From assembly GCA_021203305.1 (NCBI GenBank), contig JAJQBK010000061.1, positions 1-56,180 of the forward strand: a stretch of DNA of 56,180 nucleotides, read 5' to 3'. Position 1 is the stretch's first letter. The number at the start of each line of letters is the position of its first letter. The DNA comes from Lachnospiraceae bacterium. GTDB taxonomy: Bacteria > Bacillota > Clostridia > Lachnospirales > Lachnospiraceae. Positions 24,269 to 33,548 of the stretch are shown here, one piece after another. The translations under genes were made by a program, and so were the position numbers. Under the pieces are notes generated by a model, which did no database searches, was not told the DNA's origin, and was given only the letters and a program-made list of their open reading frames with translations.

Positions 24269-25672
24269 GTGGCTGGAAACGCAGACAGAAGAGACAATGT
24301 AGTCTCTTTTCCGAAACAGTCAAAACTGAATATCGGCGTCATCATTCTGGCTGTCGTCTTTATCTACGTGATGGTCTGCGTTGCCACCTTTCTTTCCGGG
24401 GAACAGATTCAGAGCTATCAGGTCCGGGAGGGAACGCTGGTGGAGGATACCCGCTACACCGGCGTTATTGTCCGGGAGGAGAATATCGTGTACAGCTCCG
24501 GCGCCGGTTATGTCAATTATTTTACGGCGGAGAAGGACCGGGTCGCTGTGGGGAATCTGGTGTATACCCTGGATTCCAGCGGTACCATCAAGGACTACAC
24601 GGATCTTCTGAGCGCGGACGAGAATTCCCTTTCCGACAGCGACAAGGAGGAATTCCGTTACCTGATCGACAGCTTTCTCGAAAAGTACAGTGACGACAGC
24701 TTCTCCTCCGTGTATGACCTTCACACAACACTGACCTCGAAGACGGACAAGCTTGTCAATAACCTCCTTCTGGAAAATATTGACTCCCTATACAGCAGCA
24801 CCAGCAGCATGATTGAATACCATTACGCCTCCGATACCGGCATTGTAGCTTACTGGATTGACGGCCTGGAGGATCTGAGTGTGGGGGAGGTTACCTCCTC
24901 GCTCTTTGATGATTCTTCCGCATACTCCCGCACAGAGCTTGTCAGCAACTCCCTGGTGGCAGAGGGAGAGGTCGTATACAAGATTCAGCCCTCCGAATAC
25001 TGGGATGTTGTGATTGTGGGCGCTGATGAGGAAAATGTGGAATATTATCTCTCGGAGGAGGTTGTGCAGGTCCGTTTCCTGAAAAATGACCTCCTGCTGT
25101 GGGCGGAGGTATCAACCACCACCAACAGCCTGGGCGAAACGCTCCTCGTCCTCTCATTTCAGAGCGGCAGTGTAAATTTCTCCACAGACCGCTTCCTGGA
25201 GATTGAGATTGTCACTGACGATGACACGGGGCTTAAAATTCCCATTTCCTCCATTGTGGAAAAGTCCTTCTACCTTGTCCCGGAGGAGTACGTGAGCTAT
25301 GTGGAGGAAGAGGACGCCTATTACATTCTCATTGAGTCCTACGGCGAGGAGGGGCTGACCGTCACAAGAACCGAGGTGGAGCCTTATTCGCTGAAGGAGA
25401 ATTATTATTATCTTGACGACGCCTCCATCGAGCTGGGCACCCGGATCTACAAGCTGGACAGCTCAGACGTTTATTCCGTCCAGAGTACAGGAGTACTGAC
25501 AGGGGTATATAATATCAATAAAGGCTACGCGGAGTTCCGCCAGATCACGATTCTGGAGGAAAACGAGCTGTATGCCATTGTCCAATCCAACACCACCTAC
25601 GGCCTGAGCGTGTATGATTATATTGTGCTGAACGCGGACGCCGTGGATGAAAATGATTTTATCTATGAATAA
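24269..25672 (+). CDS. HlyD-like membrane-anchored protein linked to SepF
   Basis: The 467-residue product has a basic N terminus and one membrane helix at about 21-43. A long outside part follows that looks like a HlyD/RND-adaptor: the lipoyl-like barrel strand region (GTLVEDTRYTGVIVREENIVYS), a variable middle and a late beta-barrel ending GLSVYDYIVLNADAVDENDFIYE. No transporter ATPase or permease is nearby; instead sepF follows, so a role at the septum is plausible. GTG start at 24269 after TTTGGAGG. Confidence 0.75.
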   Translation: MAGNADRRDNVVSFPKQSKLNIGVIILAVVFIYVMVCVATFLSGEQIQSYQVREGTLVEDTRYTGVIVREENIVYSSGAGYVNYFTAEKDRVAVGNLVYTLDSSGTIKDYTDLLSADENSLSDSDKEEFRYLIDSFLEKYSDDSFSSVYDLHTTLTSKTDKLVNNLLLENIDSLYSSTSSMIEYHYASDTGIVAYWIDGLEDLSVGEVTSSLFDDSSAYSRTELVSNSLVAEGEVVYKIQPSEYWDVVIVGADEENVEYYLSEEVVQVRFLKNDLLLWAEVSTTTNSLGETLLVLSFQSGSVNFSTDRFLEIEIVTDDDTGLKIPISSIVEKSFYLVPEEYVSYVEEEDAYYILIESYGEEGLTVTRTEVEPYSLKENYYYLDDASIELGTRIYKLDSSDVYSVQSTGVLTGVYNINKGYAEFRQITILEENELYAIVQSNTTYGLSVYDYIVLNADAVDENDFIYE

Positions 25673-25721
25673 CAGCCTTGTAAACTTGTAAACTTTTTGT
25701 ATATCAAAAGAGAATTGGCAG

Positions 25722-25750
25722 TTGACATCCAACGCAAAAAAGGCGATAAT
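25722..25750 (+). promoter_or_regulatory. consensus promoter for sepF
   Basis: TTGACA (25722-25727), 17-base spacer, GATAAT (25745-25750). It lies about 75 bases before the sepF ATG and gives sepF a start of its own apart from the HlyD-like gene. Confidence 0.7.
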
Positions 25751-25826
25751 AAAACCAATGCAGAGCACGGGCGCGGCGGATTGCTCCGTCATAGAACAGG
25801 CCGGTGTGCTGGCGAGGAGCATTCCC

Positions 25827-26342
25827 ATGAGTGTAGTAGATAATCTTGTAAAATTTATTACCATAGGCAACGAGAACGATGATCAGGATTTTGACGATTA
25901 TGACGACATCCCTGATGAAGTGGACGACCATGGACCCGCGGAATCCCCGGTCAGCAATATCAGGGCTGTACCGGACCCGGAGCCTGAGACAGCGCCCAGG
26001 ACAGTGAAAAGGGCCAGCAGGCCTGTACCCATGAGACAAAAACGCAATGTCAATATAGGAGGCGGCATGGAAGTTTGTGTAATTAAACCCACAAGGGTAG
26101 ATGAAACCCGTGACATCACAGATACTTTGCTGCAAAACCGCACTGTAGTCCTCAATCTGGAGGATATTGACGAGATGTCCGCACAGAGAATTCTGGATTT
26201 TACCTCCGGAAGCTGTTATGCCATGGATGGGAATCTGCAGAAAATTTCCCAGCGCATTTTCATCGTGACTCCCGCGTCGGTAGAGATTTCCGGAGATTTC
26301 CTCGAGGTCTTCGGGCAGAACCAGCAGGACGATACATATTGA
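25827..26342 (+). CDS. sepF: cell division protein SepF
   Basis: SepF anchors FtsZ to the membrane and bundles it. The 171-residue product has an N-terminal amphipathic segment (MSVVDNLVKFITIG), an acidic linker and the SepF core with VCVIKPTRVDETRDITDTLLQNRTVVLNLEDID split over about 82-120, then DFTSGSCYAMDG and FIVTPASVEISG. The start at 25827 is supported by GAGGAG; the open frame begins earlier at 25722 but that stretch overlaps the promoter. Confidence 0.93.
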   Translation: MSVVDNLVKFITIGNENDDQDFDDYDDIPDEVDDHGPAESPVSNIRAVPDPEPETAPRTVKRASRPVPMRQKRNVNIGGGMEVCVIKPTRVDETRDITDTLLQNRTVVLNLEDIDEMSAQRILDFTSGSCYAMDGNLQKISQRIFIVTPASVEISGDFLEVFGQNQQDDTY

Positions 26343-26355
26343 TATTTAATGAAGG

Positions 26356-26389
26356 GCTTCCCCAGATCAGGTCCGGGGGAGCTTTTTTT
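26356..26389 (+). terminator. rho-independent terminator after sepF
   Basis: GCTTCCCC pairs with GGGGGAGC (one G-T pair), followed by seven T residues at 26383-26389. Confidence 0.8.
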
Positions 26390-26501
26390 CTGGTGCAGTG
26401 TTTTCAGAATATGGAGCGGGCGGTGTGACAGCTGATATGTCCGTCCGAATTTACAGACAGGCTTCCGGATTTTTTGTTCCGGATATGAAAAGGAGAAGAG
26501 A

Positions 26502-27611
26502 ATGGCGCAGCGTTTACCGATTTTGAAGGACAGAAAGCCCTGTTATGAGATTGTGATTACACAGGGCTTTGAGGAAATATTGCCGGAAATGGAAAAGCTT
26601 GGGGGAAAGGAGAGGCGTGTCTGCATTATCACCGACACCAACGTGGCTCCTCTGTACGCCAATCAGCTGGCGGATCTGCTGGATCAGCAGTGCCGTTATG
26701 TGACAGTATACGCTTTCCCCGCGGGGGAGGAGAATAAGACCCTTGACACCGTCCGGGAAGCCTATAAATTCCTCATCGAAAAGGAGTTTGACAGAAAAGA
26801 CCTGCTCCTGGCCCTTGGCGGCGGTGTGGTCGGCGATGTGACCGGCTATATCGCGGCCACGTATCTCAGGGGTGTGGATTTTGTACAGGTTCCCACGACC
26901 CTGCTGGCGCAGTGCGACTCCTCCATCGGCGGCAAGACCGGCGTGGACTTTGACGGCTACAAAAATATGGTAGGCGCGTTCAAGATGCCGGTGCTGGTAT
27001 ACATGAATGTGGATACCCTGGATACTCTGCCGGGACGGCAGTTTTTCAGCGGCTTCGCGGAGGTCATGAAGCACGGCCTGATTAAGAATGAGGGCTTTTA
27101 CACCTGGCTTCTTGACAATATGTACGAAATCTGCGGCAGGGATAAAACCGTGCTGGAGGACATGATTTATCAGAGCTGCACCATCAAAAAGCTGGTGGTG
27201 GAGAAGGACCCATATGAGCAGGGAGAGCGGGCGTTATTGAATTTCGGCCATACCATCGGCCATGCCATCGAGAAGGCGAAGGGCTTTGAGCTGCTGCACG
27301 GAGAGTGCGTGGCTCTGGGCTGCGTGGCTGCCGCCTATATTTCCTATAAGAAGGAGCTGATCACAGCTGAGGAATATTATGAGGTGCGGGATATGTTCGT
27401 ACCCTTCTATCTGCCGATCACCGTGGACGGCATTGATCCAAAGCAGGTGCTTTCCTACACCAAATCGGACAAAAAGAGGGAAGCCGGCGGTATCAAGTTT
27501 GTGCTCCTCAAAAGAATCGGAAAAGCCTTCATCGACCGGACAGTGACAGATGAGGAAATTCTGGAGGCCATCGAGGAAATTTATTTTGACGAAGAGGATA
27601 TGAAAGCGTAA
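26502..27611 (+). CDS. aroB: 3-dehydroquinate synthase
   Basis: AroB closes the ring in the second step of the shikimate pathway, using NAD and a metal. The 369-residue product has LALGGGVVGDVTGYIAATYLRG (NAD binding), PTTLLAQCDSSIGGKTGVDF, FAEVMKHGLIK and NFGHTIGHAIE, all active-site regions. AAAGGAGAAG precedes the ATG. The stop and the lspA start share one base (TAATG). Confidence 0.95.
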   Translation: MAQRLPILKDRKPCYEIVITQGFEEILPEMEKLGGKERRVCIITDTNVAPLYANQLADLLDQQCRYVTVYAFPAGEENKTLDTVREAYKFLIEKEFDRKDLLLALGGGVVGDVTGYIAATYLRGVDFVQVPTTLLAQCDSSIGGKTGVDFDGYKNMVGAFKMPVLVYMNVDTLDTLPGRQFFSGFAEVMKHGLIKNEGFYTWLLDNMYEICGRDKTVLEDMIYQSCTIKKLVVEKDPYEQGERALLNFGHTIGHAIEKAKGFELLHGECVALGCVAAAYISYKKELITAEEYYEVRDMFVPFYLPITVDGIDPKQVLSYTKSDKKREAGGIKFVLLKRIGKAFIDRTVTDEEILEAIEEIYFDEEDMKA

Positions 27612-28138
27612 TGAAGAAACTTTTGACCAAGGGCTGGATTGTCTGCTGCGGAGCGCTTTTTATCCTTCTCATTGTTCTGGACAGAGTCTCAAAGGTCTGG
27701 GCGGCGAATACCCTGCGCGGCAATCCTCTCGTGCTGATTGAGGGCGTGCTGGAGCTTCGCTATCTGGAAAACACCGGAGCCGCCTGGGGTACCCTGCAGG
27801 GGATGCAGTGGTTGTTTTATATTCTGACAGCGGCTTTTCTGGTACTTGTTGTTCTGGAGATCATCCGGCTGAGAAAGTACGACAAATATTTGCCCCTGAT
27901 CTATACGCTGACAGTCATGAGCAGCGGCGCTGTTGGAAATTTCATTGACAGGCTGACCCTGAAATATGTGATCGACTTCGTGTATATCCGGCTCATCAAT
28001 TTTCCAATTTTCAATCTGGCGGACTGCTGTATCACCTTTTCAACGGCAGTGCTGGTGCTCCTGATTTTATTCCGTTACAGCGGTGCGGATCTGGACTACA
28101 TTATTCCAGGACAGAAGGCGGAGAAGGACAGCAGGTAA
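27611..28138 (+). CDS. lspA: lipoprotein signal peptidase (signal peptidase II)
   Basis: LspA cleaves prolipoprotein signal peptides before the lipidated Cys, for example on the carboxypeptidase encoded at 22453. The 175-residue protein has four membrane helices and the two catalytic Asp motifs, VIDFVYI and FNLADCCI, after GNFIDRL. It is coupled to aroB and precedes an RluD-type gene, the widespread lspA-rluD order. Confidence 0.94.
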   Translation: MKKLLTKGWIVCCGALFILLIVLDRVSKVWAANTLRGNPLVLIEGVLELRYLENTGAAWGTLQGMQWLFYILTAAFLVLVVLEIIRLRKYDKYLPLIYTLTVMSSGAVGNFIDRLTLKYVIDFVYIRLINFPIFNLADCCITFSTAVLVLLILFRYSGADLDYIIPGQKAEKDSR

Positions 28139-28208
28139 CAAGGCTTTGGCTCCTGCGGGACTGTGAGACGCCGGGCATCCGTGGGCTCTCTTTATTGAAC
28201 TCAAAAAT

Positions 28209-29126
28209 ATGAAAACATATCTTTTTAAAATCTCAGAGGAACTGGACGGGGAACGGCTGGACAAGGCACTTTTGAGCCTGACCGATTCTCTGTCCAGATC
28301 TTTTATTCAGAAATTAATCAAAGAGGGCGGCGTCACTGTCAACGGCGCGGCGGTGGCAAAGCCGGGATTCAGGCTGTCCTCTGACGATGAACTTCATTTT
28401 GACCTGCCTGACGCGGTGCAGCCGGAAATCCTGGCGGAAAATATTCCTCTGGACATTTTGTATGAGGATCAGGACGTGATCGTGGTCAACAAGCCCAAGG
28501 GGATGGTGGTGCACCCGACGGCCGGCCATTACAGCGGCACGCTGGTCAATGCCCTGATGTATCACAGCGGGACGGAGCTTTCCGGCATCAACGGCGTCAT
28601 GCGGCCCGGGATCGTCCACCGTATTGACAGGGATACCACAGGAGCCTTGATCGCCTGCAAAAACGATATGGCCCACAACGCCATCGCTGCACAGTTAAAG
28701 GAGCACTCGATACACAGGGTCTATCACGCGATCTGTTACGGCTGCATGGAGGAAAACAAAGGAACCGTGGACGCGCCCATCGGCAGGCATCCCACAGACC
28801 GGAAAAAAATGGCGGTGAACTATAAAAACGGCAAAGAGGCCGTGACCCACTATCAGGTACAGCGCCGTTTTGGAAAATATACATATCTCACCTGTCAGCT
28901 GGAAACCGGCCGTACCCACCAGATCCGGGTGCATATGGCCAGTATCGGACATCCTCTGCTGGGAGATGAGATTTACGCCTCAGGCAGAACTTCTCCTTTT
29001 CAACTGCAGGGACAGTGCCTGCACGCCATGACCCTGGGCTTTGTGCATCCGCGCAGCGGGGAGTATATTGAGGTGAACGCGCCGCTGCCGGAGTATTTTG
29101 AGCATCTGCTGAAGGCTCTTGACTGA
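28209..29126 (+). CDS. rluD: RluA/RluD family rRNA pseudouridine synthase
   Basis: The 305-residue protein has an N-terminal S4 RNA-binding domain (FIQKLIKEGGVTVNGAAV near 37-54) and the catalytic motif VHRIDRDTTG with the nucleophilic Asp, then LETGRTHQIRVHMASIGHPLLGD. Position after lspA suits the 23S-type enzyme RluD. The ribosome site before the ATG is poor. Confidence 0.9.
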   Translation: MKTYLFKISEELDGERLDKALLSLTDSLSRSFIQKLIKEGGVTVNGAAVAKPGFRLSSDDELHFDLPDAVQPEILAENIPLDILYEDQDVIVVNKPKGMVVHPTAGHYSGTLVNALMYHSGTELSGINGVMRPGIVHRIDRDTTGALIACKNDMAHNAIAAQLKEHSIHRVYHAICYGCMEENKGTVDAPIGRHPTDRKKMAVNYKNGKEAVTHYQVQRRFGKYTYLTCQLETGRTHQIRVHMASIGHPLLGDEIYASGRTSPFQLQGQCLHAMTLGFVHPRSGEYIEVNAPLPEYFEHLLKALD

Positions 29127-29156
29127 TAATTGACTGGTAAAAATCAATAAAAACAG

Positions 29157-29185
29157 TTGCTTTTTTTGAAAATTTTTGTTATTAT
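29157..29185 (+). promoter_or_regulatory. putative promoter for the cytidylate-kinase-like gene
   Basis: TTGCTT (29157-29162), 17 bases rich in A and T, TATTAT (29180-29185). Confidence 0.5.
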
Positions 29186-29247
29186 TATCAAAAATAAAGG
29201 CGTACCGGTATGCTTGACAGATTAATTGCGGAACAGGAGGACGTGGT

Positions 29248-29880
29248 ATGAATACAGTCGTGACAATTGGCAGACAATTTGGCTCCGGCGGACGTGAGAT
29301 CGGCGAAAAGCTGGCAAAGAAGATGGAGGTTCCCTATTTTGACAAGGAGCTCCTGGCGAGGGCCGCGCAGGAGAGCGGTTTTGCCGAGGAAATGATTAAG
29401 ATGTATGATGAGAGGCCTACCAGCTCTTTTCTGTACAGCGTTGTGATGGATTCCTATTCCTTTGGCTACAATCAGGGGTTCTCCGAGATGCCCATCAGCC
29501 AGAAGGTGTTCCTGGCGCAGTTTGACACGGTGAAAAAGATCGCGGCGGAGGGCGCATGCGTTATCGTGGGCAGATGCGCGGATTACGCCCTCAGCGATTT
29601 TGACAACTGCCTGAATGTGTTCATATTCGCGCAGGAGGACGCCAAGGCAAAGAGGGTCAGCGCTCGCCACAATGTGACCATCGCGGAGGCGAAGGACATG
29701 TGCCGCAAGACAGACAAACAGCGGCAGAGCTATTACAATTATTATTCCGCCAAGAAGTGGGGCCGGGCTGACAGCTATCATCTGTGCGTTGACAGCGGGG
29801 TACTGGGCGTTGACGGCACCGTGGATTTTCTGTATGAATATATCAAAATCCTGGAGGCCCACAGGAACGGCGAGAGGTAA
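29248..29880 (+). CDS. cytidylate kinase-like family protein
   Basis: The 210-residue product opens TIGRQFGSGGREIGEKLA, the P-loop form of the cytidylate kinase-like family, followed by PYFDKELL and the CVIVGRCADYAL segment; RVSARHNVT resembles the LID region. It is not the canonical Cmk and the substrate is untested. AGGAGG precedes the ATG. Confidence 0.85.
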   Translation: MNTVVTIGRQFGSGGREIGEKLAKKMEVPYFDKELLARAAQESGFAEEMIKMYDERPTSSFLYSVVMDSYSFGYNQGFSEMPISQKVFLAQFDTVKKIAAEGACVIVGRCADYALSDFDNCLNVFIFAQEDAKAKRVSARHNVTIAEAKDMCRKTDKQRQSYYNYYSAKKWGRADSYHLCVDSGVLGVDGTVDFLYEYIKILEAHRNGER

Positions 29881-29930
29881 GGAGCTGTTGTCGCCAATCG
29901 GCAATAGCAAAGGGGCAGGATACTATATCG

Positions 29931-30662
29931 TCAGATGACCTCTGAAATCTCATTGATTCTCTGGCAGTTAGCCGGGAGTGGATTTCCCATTCCCGGAGAC
30001 TGTCTGGTATATACGTAAATACTGTCAAGGCCGTTGTCATGGGCACCCCAGGCATCGGCCTTGTCGTCGTTTCCCACCATGACGGACTCCGCGGGATTTA
30101 AGCCCTGTTCCTTTAATAATTTCTGATAGAAATGCCGTGACGGCTTGGCGAAGCCCGCATCTGAGGAATAGTAGACGGCGTCGAAGGAATCGTAAATTCC
30201 AAGGGCGCGCATTTCCGGCTCTGTGAACAGGCGCTGGGCGTTGGAGAGAAGATATACCTTCCTGCCTTTTTCGTGTAACCGGGCAAGCAGCTCTGAAGCT
30301 CCCTCATACAGACAGAGGTGCTCCATGGAAATGGCGCGGAACGTGACCGCCCAGTCTGACGCCTGTTCTTCCGAAACGGTTACGCCTTTAGCCAGGTAAA
30401 GGTCAGGGATCAGCTTCTCGAAGGAAGCCTCAATCTCCTCAGGCGGTACATATGTCCCAAGCTTTGCACTGATTTCAGCGCTTTTTATATTTTTCTGTTC
30501 TCTTATTTTGTCATGATAAGCCCGTCTTAATTCCGCTGCGGTATATTCCGCGCCCTGAAAGCGCATACACAGGGCCATTTTTTCCCAGAGATATTTTTTT
30601 TGCTCATTGGTGTGGATGTCCACCAGAGTGCCGTACAGGTCAAAGATGTAATTCCGGTACAT
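29931..30662 (-). CDS. HAD family hydrolase
   Basis: The 243-residue protein has the HAD motifs: I, FDLYGTLVD at 7-15; II, VYLLSNAQ; III, the Lys in FAKPSRHFY; IV, MVGNDDKADAWGA. In motif I the second Asp of DxD is Tyr, which is common in DLYGT-type members and leaves the phosphatase reaction in doubt. I start it at 30662, where AAGGAG lies ahead, rather than at 30734, which overlaps the promoter. Confidence 0.87.
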   Translation of the reverse strand: MYRNYIFDLYGTLVDIHTNEQKKYLWEKMALCMRFQGAEYTAAELRRAYHDKIREQKNIKSAEISAKLGTYVPPEEIEASFEKLIPDLYLAKGVTVSEEQASDWAVTFRAISMEHLCLYEGASELLARLHEKGRKVYLLSNAQRLFTEPEMRALGIYDSFDAVYYSSDAGFAKPSRHFYQKLLKEQGLNPAESVMVGNDDKADAWGAHDNGLDSIYVYTRQSPGMGNPLPANCQRINEISEVI

Positions 30663-30687
30663 GGAGAGGCTCCTTTTTGAAAATAAA

Positions 30688-30731
30688 GTAATAACATTAC
30701 CTAATCTACTGAAAGGAAGGAAAATTGTCAA
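30688..30731 (-). promoter_or_regulatory. promoter of the HAD gene with a GTAAT-N3-ATTAC palindrome
   Basis: On the minus strand, TTGACA (30731-30726) and TAGATT (30708-30703) are 17 bases apart. The palindrome GTAATAACATTAC (30688-30700) falls just after the -10, where a repressor could sit. Confidence 0.55.
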
Positions 30732-30762
30732 CAATTTCTGTCAGACGTTTTTCAAAAATTTC

Positions 30763-30879
30763 TTGACAAGAGCCGCCTTCACTGCTATGATACCTAAGGT
30801 ATGCCGCTTAACGAGGTATAAGTATGCCCAAAACCGGGCATCACCACAGTTAGCGAGTAAATAACAGGAGGTGTCTTAG
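30763..30879 (+). promoter_or_regulatory. rplU promoter and probable L21-type leader
   Basis: TTGACA (30763-30768), 17-base spacer, TATGAT (30786-30791). The following 85-base leader holds the hairpin ATGCCC-AAAACC-GGGCAT and ends in ACAGGAGG. Bacterial rplU operons often carry an autoregulatory L21 leader; that this is one is inferred from position. Confidence 0.55.
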
Positions 30880-31185
30880 ATGTACGCTATTATTGCAACA
30901 GGCGGCAAGCAGTATAAAGTAGCCGAGGGTGACGAGATCAGAGTGGAGAAGCTCGATGCGGAGACCGGAAGTGAAATTACTTTTGACCAGGTCCTGGCGG
31001 TAAGCGGAGAAACCTTTAAGGCCGGCGCTGACGTTGCGGATGCAAGTGTAACAGCAACCGTCACAGCTCAGGGCAGGGGCAAAAAGGTCATCGTTTACAA
31101 GTATAAGAGAAAGACCGGCTACCACAAGAAGAACGGTCACAGACAGGCATACACTCAGGTAAAGATCGACAAGATCAATGCGTAA
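30880..31185 (+). CDS. rplU: 50S ribosomal protein L21
   Basis: The 101-residue product begins [20 protein letters not shown] and ends [20 protein letters not shown], the conserved 23S-binding tail of L21. It heads the classic rplU-prp-rpmA-obgE operon. Confidence 0.97.
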   Translation: MYAIIATGGKQYKVAEGDEIRVEKLDAETGSEITFDQVLAVSGETFKAGADVADASVTATVTAQGRGKKVIVYKYKRKTGYHKKNGHRQAYTQVKIDKINA

Positions 31186-31209
31186 CCGCATACACATATA
31201 TCTGATTAT

Positions 31210-31542
31210 ATGACGACAATCATTTTTGAGAGATCAGGAAGCAGATACCGTTCCATGACCTGCATGGGACATGCCGGACATAAGCGCTTTCCTCTGGAAA
31301 AGGATATGGTCTGCGCGTCCATTTCCGTTCTGGTGATCAACACCATCAACGGACTGGAGAAGTTTACGGACACGAAATTCCAGGTGCAGACCAACGAGGA
31401 GACGGGATATATCCGCTGCGAGTTTGAGGGGGAATTATCCTCAGAGGCGAGGGTGCTGATGGACACGCTGGTTCTTGGTCTGAGTGACATCTGCCGACAG
31501 TACGGCAGAAGATATTGCTGCATAGAATTCAAGGAGGTATAA
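31210..31542 (+). CDS. prp: ribosomal-processing cysteine protease Prp
   Basis: Prp removes the N-terminal extension of L27. The 110-residue protein has MGHAGHK with the catalytic His21 and the Cys35 in [11 protein letters not shown]. It sits between rplU and rpmA, and the L27 encoded next carries the cleavable extension, which supports the role. No clear ribosome site is seen before its ATG. Confidence 0.92.
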   Translation: MTTIIFERSGSRYRSMTCMGHAGHKRFPLEKDMVCASISVLVINTINGLEKFTDTKFQVQTNEETGYIRCEFEGELSSEARVLMDTLVLGLSDICRQYGRRYCCIEFKEV

Positions 31543-31546
31543 GGCC

Positions 31547-31837
31547 ATGTTAAATTTGAACCTTCAGTTTTTTGCCCACAAAAAGGGAATGGGCTCTTCC
31601 AAAAACGGCAGAGATTCCGAATCCAAGAGACTGGGCGCGAAGAGGGCTGACGGACAGTTCGTCAAGGCCGGCAACATTATATACAGACAGCGCGGCACGA
31701 AGATCCACCCCGGCACCAACGTGGGCCGCGGCGGAGACGACACACTGTTTGCGACGGCAGACGGTATTCTCAGATTTGAGAGAATGGGCCGCGACAAGAA
31801 GAAGGCTTCCGTATATCCGGTAGCTGAGGCCGAGTAA
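31547..31837 (+). CDS. rpmA: 50S ribosomal protein L27 with Prp-cleaved extension
   Basis: The 96-residue product begins [20 protein letters not shown]. The first nine residues are the Firmicute extension; Prp is known to cut after the second Phe (residue 9) to free the peptidyl-transferase-centre tail. Four bases separate it from prp. Confidence 0.96.
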   Translation: MLNLNLQFFAHKKGMGSSKNGRDSESKRLGAKRADGQFVKAGNIIYRQRGTKIHPGTNVGRGGDDTLFATADGILRFERMGRDKKKASVYPVAEAE

Positions 31838-31920
31838 CACGGACAAAAGACAGGCTCCAGACTCTGACAGTTTGGAGCCTTCGTATTATCCGAAATTCTG
31901 AGGGATGAAGGAGGCGGCGG

Positions 31921-33213
31921 ATGTTTGCCGACAGAGCGAGAATCATAGTAAAAAGCGGAGCGGGCGGCAACGGCCACGTCTCTTTCAGAAGAGAGAAATT
32001 TGTCCCGGCGGGCGGTCCCGACGGCGGCGACGGCGGCAACGGCGGCAGCGTTATTTTTCAGATCAATGAGGGCCTCAATACCCTGACGGATTTCCGCCAT
32101 GTGAGAAAATACGCGGCCCAGGCCGGCGAGGAGGGAGACAAGAAAAACCGGAAGGGCAAAAGCGGCGAGGATCTTTATATTCAGGTGCCCGCCGGTACGG
32201 TCGTCAAGGAGGCCTCCACCGGACAGGTAATTGTGGACATGTCCGGAGATACGAAGGAATTTGTTCTGCTGAAGGGCGGGCATGGCGGCCGGGGAAACGC
32301 GCGCTACGCGACCCCCACCATGCAGGCTCCCAAGTATGCCCAGCCCGGGCAGCCGGCGCAGGAGCTGGAGCTGATTCTTGAGCTGAAGGTCATTGCCGAT
32401 GTGGGGCTCGTGGGCTTCCCCAACGTAGGAAAATCCACCCTGATCAGCCGGGTTTCCAACGCCAGGCCCAAGATTGCCAATTATCATTTCACCACTCTGC
32501 AGCCCAGTCTGGGCGTTGTGGATCTGGATGAGGGAAAGGGCTTTGTGATGGCGGATATTCCGGGCCTGATCGAGGGAGCCAGCGAGGGAGTCGGCCTGGG
32601 GCATGAGTTCCTGCGTCATGTGGAGCGCACGAAGGTGCTGATTCATGTGGTGGACGCCGCGGGCAGCGAGGGCAGAGATCCTGTGGAGGATATTTACGCC
32701 ATCAATAAGGAACTGGCAAATTACAGTCCCTCTCTTCCGGCACGCCCCCAGATCATTGCCGCCAACAAGCTGGATCTTCTCTATGACAGCGCGGACGAGG
32801 CTGTGGAGCGTCTGAAGGCCGAATTTGAGCCTCAGGGGTATCGTGTCATGCCGATTTCCGCGGCCACCGGAAAGGGCGTCAGAGAGCTTCTCTATCAGGT
32901 TTGGGACATGCTCTCCGAACTTGATGATCAGCCTGTGATCTTTCAACAGGAGTATTTTCCGGAGGAGCATAAGGAGACCGGGGACGAGCCCTTTACAGTG
33001 GAATATGACGCCAAAGAGAAAGCCTATGTGGTGGAAGGCCCCAGTATCGAGAAAATGCTGGGCTACACCAATCTGGAAAGCGAAAAGGGCTTTAAATTTT
33101 TCCAGGATTTTCTGAAGGACAGGGGTATCATCGCCCGGCTGGAGGAAATGGGAGTTCAGGACGGCGACACCGTCCAAATCTACGGCTTTGCCTTCGACTA
33201 TTATAAAAATTAG
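31921..33213 (+). CDS. obgE: GTPase Obg/CgtA
   Basis: The 430-residue GTPase acts in 50S assembly and stress control. It has the glycine-rich Obg domain (FVPAGGPDGGDGGNGG), G1 GFPNVGKST, G3 DIPGLIEGA, G4 ANKLDL and the C-terminal OCT domain. Order after rplU-rpmA is universal in Firmicutes. Confidence 0.96.
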   Translation: MFADRARIIVKSGAGGNGHVSFRREKFVPAGGPDGGDGGNGGSVIFQINEGLNTLTDFRHVRKYAAQAGEEGDKKNRKGKSGEDLYIQVPAGTVVKEASTGQVIVDMSGDTKEFVLLKGGHGGRGNARYATPTMQAPKYAQPGQPAQELELILELKVIADVGLVGFPNVGKSTLISRVSNARPKIANYHFTTLQPSLGVVDLDEGKGFVMADIPGLIEGASEGVGLGHEFLRHVERTKVLIHVVDAAGSEGRDPVEDIYAINKELANYSPSLPARPQIIAANKLDLLYDSADEAVERLKAEFEPQGYRVMPISAATGKGVRELLYQVWDMLSELDDQPVIFQQEYFPEEHKETGDEPFTVEYDAKEKAYVVEGPSIEKMLGYTNLESEKGFKFFQDFLKDRGIIARLEEMGVQDGDTVQIYGFAFDYYKN

Positions 33214-33238
33214 AATCAAAACGGAGAAAGAGTGAGCA

Positions 33239-33529
33239 ATGACAAGCAAACAGCGCGCGTATCTGATGCATCTGGCAAGTGATCTTGACCCCATTTTCCA
33301 GGTAGGAAAGGCTTCTGTGACCCCGGAGTTTGTGGAGGCTGTCAGCGAAGCGTTCAACAAAAGAGAACTGATCAAGATCAGCGTCCTGAATAACTGCATG
33401 GATGATCCGAAGGAGCTGGCCCACACTGTGGCGGGACGGACCCGTTCCCAGGTGGTGCAGGTAATCGGCAAAAAGTTTATTTTGTACAAGGAAAATAAAG
33501 ACAACAAAAAGATTATTCTGCCCCTGTAG
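33239..33529 (+). CDS. yhbY: YhbY-type RNA-binding (CRM domain) protein
   Basis: The 96-residue CRM-domain protein begins TSKQRAYLMHLASDLDPIFQVGK and has the GRTRSQVVQVIGKKFILY segment with the GxxG-like loop. Homologues associate with pre-50S ribosomes. It lies 25 bases after obgE. Confidence 0.9.
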   Translation: MTSKQRAYLMHLASDLDPIFQVGKASVTPEFVEAVSEAFNKRELIKISVLNNCMDDPKELAHTVAGRTRSQVVQVIGKKFILYKENKDNKKIILPL

Positions 33530-33548
33530 TTCACAAAACATCAGCATC

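Noticed and set aside
31564-33534. 656-codon open frame on the minus strand
   Set aside because: It lies opposite rpmA, obgE and yhbY, whose proteins are unmistakable. Its residues are low in pattern and it is a mirror effect of their codon use.
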